Shown here: positions 5,298 through 5,632 of the stretch, in pieces
How the letters are laid out: every line of letters starts with the position of its first letter
Position numbering within the stretch: the stretch's first letter is position 1
Assembly (NCBI GenBank): GCA_905370385.1
Contig: CAJPKN010000097.1
Location: 1 to 5,632 of the forward strand
DNA: 5,632 nucleotides
Source of the DNA: Stomatobaculum longum
GTDB taxonomy: Bacteria; Bacillota; Clostridia; Lachnospirales; Lachnospiraceae
Direction of reading: 5' to 3'
Made by a program: the position numbers and the translations under genes
The notes under the pieces: model-generated
Told to the model about the DNA's origin: nothing
Database searches by the model: none
What the model saw: the letters and a program-made list of their open reading frames with translations, nothing else

Positions 5298-5632
5298 TTA
5301 CTTGTTCTTCCGCTGCTCCAGATAATCGTTCAGCTCGGCATTGACAATGTCCGTAATGAACATATGGCCGGGCACATGGGTGATGACCACCGGGGGCTTT
5401 GCATTTTCCACCGCTGCCTGGGGCGTCACACCGCAGGGCCAGAACACGGGAATCTCGCCCTCGCTAATCTCAACCGCATCGCCGTAATCCGGCTTCATCA
5501 AATCCGTGACGCCGATCTTCTCCGGATTGCCGATTTGTACCGGCGCGCCGTGGACATTCGGCATCTTCACCGTGATCTCATAGGCCTTCTCTGCCTGCTC
5601 CGGGGTCATGGGACGCATGGAGCAGACCATGG
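5298..5632 (-). CDS. DUF1445 / D-glutamate cyclase-like protein (YcsI type), C-terminal 110 residues
   Basis: The 3' part of a gene whose beginning lies beyond the right edge; the frame is open through 5632, and the Met at 5630 is internal (family proteins continue upstream of the VSMRPM-like stretch). Conserved family segments are CSMRPM (3-8), NVHGAPVQIGNPEKIGVTDL (25-44), PDYGDAVEI (47-55), PVFWPCGVTPQ (61-71) and ITHVPGHMFITD (83-94). Family members are about 260-270 residues, so around 150 are missing. The mammalian relative (DGLUCY) converts D-glutamate to 5-oxo-D-proline. Bacterial members are usually named putative hydro-lyases, and B. subtilis ycsI lies beside oxoprolinase-related genes; the reaction here is unproven. 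The gene is convergent with relE and shares its terminator. Confidence 0.88.
   Translation of the reverse strand, partial: MVCSMRPMTPEQAEKAYEITVKMPNVHGAPVQIGNPEKIGVTDLMKPDYGDAVEISEGEIPVFWPCGVTPQAAVENAKPPVVITHVPGHMFITDIVNAELNDYLEQRKNK

Noticed and set aside
1..5632. CRISPR arrays, insertion sequences, tRNA or rRNA genes
   Set aside because: No spaced direct repeats, transposase motifs, terminal inverted repeats or tRNA-like cloverleaf were seen anywhere in the window.

Overview
The window looks like an ordinary chromosomal stretch of a low-to-mid GC Gram-positive anaerobe, probably a Clostridia/Lachnospiraceae-type Firmicute. The reasons are strong AGGAGG-type Shine-Dalgarno sites, compact intrinsic terminators, and a two-HKD cardiolipin synthase with a three-helix N-terminus. 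The GC content is fairly high for that group, about 55-60% in the lines I counted by hand. The taxonomic call is inference from gene style, not from a marker gene.

Layout, left to right. A minus-strand pair, cls (cardiolipin synthase, 577-2139) followed by a small MscS-type mechanosensitive channel (566 down to the window edge, C-terminus missing), forms an operon: the channel's Shine-Dalgarno site overlaps the cls stop codon. A 162-base divergent intergenic region separates cls from a plus-strand class IV aminotransferase that matches D-amino-acid transaminase (dat, 2302-3153). This gap holds an opposed pair of candidate promoters, each carrying one arm of a 14-bp inverted repeat. dat ends in a terminator hairpin whose two arms also form the end of the convergent EamA/DMT permease gene (3155-4012, minus). 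A 194-base region then leads to dps (4207-4632, plus), a Dps/ferritin-like iron-storage protein with its own terminator.

Immediately after the dps terminator lies a compact, more AT-rich RelBE-type toxin-antitoxin cassette (4739-5229). It has a near-consensus promoter, a palindrome over the -10 box, an ATGA overlap between the two genes and a strong terminator. The window closes with the C-terminal 110 residues of a DUF1445 / D-glutamate cyclase-like (YcsI-type) protein on the minus strand (5298-5632, N-terminus outside).

Functionally, cls-mscS concerns membrane composition and turgor. dat supplies D-glutamate for cell wall, and the DUF1445 family is linked to D-glutamate turnover, though the two genes are not in one operon. 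dps handles iron and oxidative stress. I saw no clearly undescribed system. The most interesting signals are the symmetric repeat in the cls/dat divergent promoter region and the compact, compositionally distinct toxin-antitoxin cassette. Every stretch of more than 300 bases is covered by a gene.
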